Positions 63,925-64,000 of a stretch of 64,000 nt of DNA are shown here, piece by piece; position 1 is the first letter of the stretch; each line of letters opens with the position of its first letter. The DNA comes from Pedobacter gandavensis (GTDB taxonomy: Bacteria; Bacteroidota; Bacteroidia; Sphingobacteriales; Sphingobacteriaceae): positions 472,066-536,065 of the forward strand of contig NZ_WNXC01000002.1 in the NCBI RefSeq assembly GCF_014172405.1, in the 5' to 3' direction. The position numbers and the translations under genes were made by a program. The notes beneath the pieces are model-generated. The model was not told the DNA's origin, searched no databases, and saw nothing but the letters and a program-made list of their open reading frames with translations.

Positions 63925-64000
63925 ATGCCATCAAGTACTGCATCATTACTGAAATTATTTCTGCCAGATTTTATACTAGAGAATTTTGAATTCAAAGGAG
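63925..64000 (+). CDS. Start of a probable insertion-sequence transposase, cut by the window edge
   Basis: The ATG at 63925 opens a frame to the window end reading MPSSTASLLKLFLPDFILEN and FEFKG. The pattern LLKLFLPDFILENFE resembles the N-terminal region of transposases of the ISAon1-type group that are frequent in Bacteroidota (a leucine-rich start, then LP-x2-(I/L)-x-(E/D)-x-F). Only 25 codons are visible, so the family call is uncertain. Confidence 0.45.
   Translation, partial: MPSSTASLLKLFLPDFILENFEFKG

Overview
The window looks like chromosomal DNA of a Bacteroidota bacterium of the Sphingobacteriaceae, most like Pedobacter. The supporting signs are a SusC/SusD locus with an ECF sigma factor and FecR anti-sigma factor, several TonB-dependent outer-membrane proteins, monomeric isocitrate dehydrogenase, many lipoproteins with an SxCK or GC lipobox, AT-rich intergenic DNA, and Bacteroidota-type TAnnTTTG promoter elements close to start codons. 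The species is an inference; no rRNA or tRNA gene is present to test it.

Layout. 1-9.7 kb: a 5'-truncated metallophosphoesterase, a cysteine desulfurase behind a convincing SAM-I riboswitch, a CDP-alcohol phosphatidyltransferase/GtrA pair, two AraC regulators, a signal-peptide-bearing flavodoxin-RidA fusion, a DinB-fold protein, and a YeiE/YeiH-like regulator-exporter pair. 9.7-25 kb: a secreted beta-helix protein with a PDZ-like tail, a TonB-dependent receptor, a second metallophosphoesterase, a 58-aa protein, a HAD phosphatase, a degenerate sigma/anti-sigma pair, an MFS exporter, a TPR sensor kinase, a PQQ-type beta-propeller gene broken by an in-frame stop, an FKBP isomerase and a urea transporter. 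25.4-34.7 kb: a polysaccharide utilization locus on the minus strand, in transcription order sigma factor, FecR, SusC, SusD, BACON-like lipoprotein, sulfatase, which suggests a sulfated glycan substrate. A plus-strand terminator and promoter-like element in the SusC leader suggest an antisense RNA. 34.9-57.8 kb: mostly housekeeping and accessory genes, including an M3 peptidase, YceI, a cytochrome b/molybdopterin oxidoreductase pair, a receptor, an AarF kinase, an amidohydrolase, an RRM protein, a TetR/pentapeptide-repeat pair, and monomeric isocitrate dehydrogenase.

57.9-64 kb is different: it is a decaying accessory island. It holds a twice-frameshifted zinc-protease-like gene, a RhuM/Fic gene with two nonsense codons, a shattered C39 peptidase domain of a peptide-exporting ABC transporter directly behind an intact TlpA-type thioredoxin gene, an exact 81-bp direct repeat about 3.5 kb apart, a frameshifted small gene coupled to a membrane protein, and at the edge what looks like the start of an insertion-sequence transposase. 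The TlpA plus C39 arrangement resembles the export end of a Bacteroidota ribosomal-peptide (RiPP) cluster.

Sulfur handling recurs in the window: the SAM riboswitch on a cysteine desulfurase, the YeiH-type exporter, the glycan sulfatase, and the molybdopterin oxidoreductase of the sulfite-oxidase fold. These loci are not adjacent, so a shared role is only an inference.
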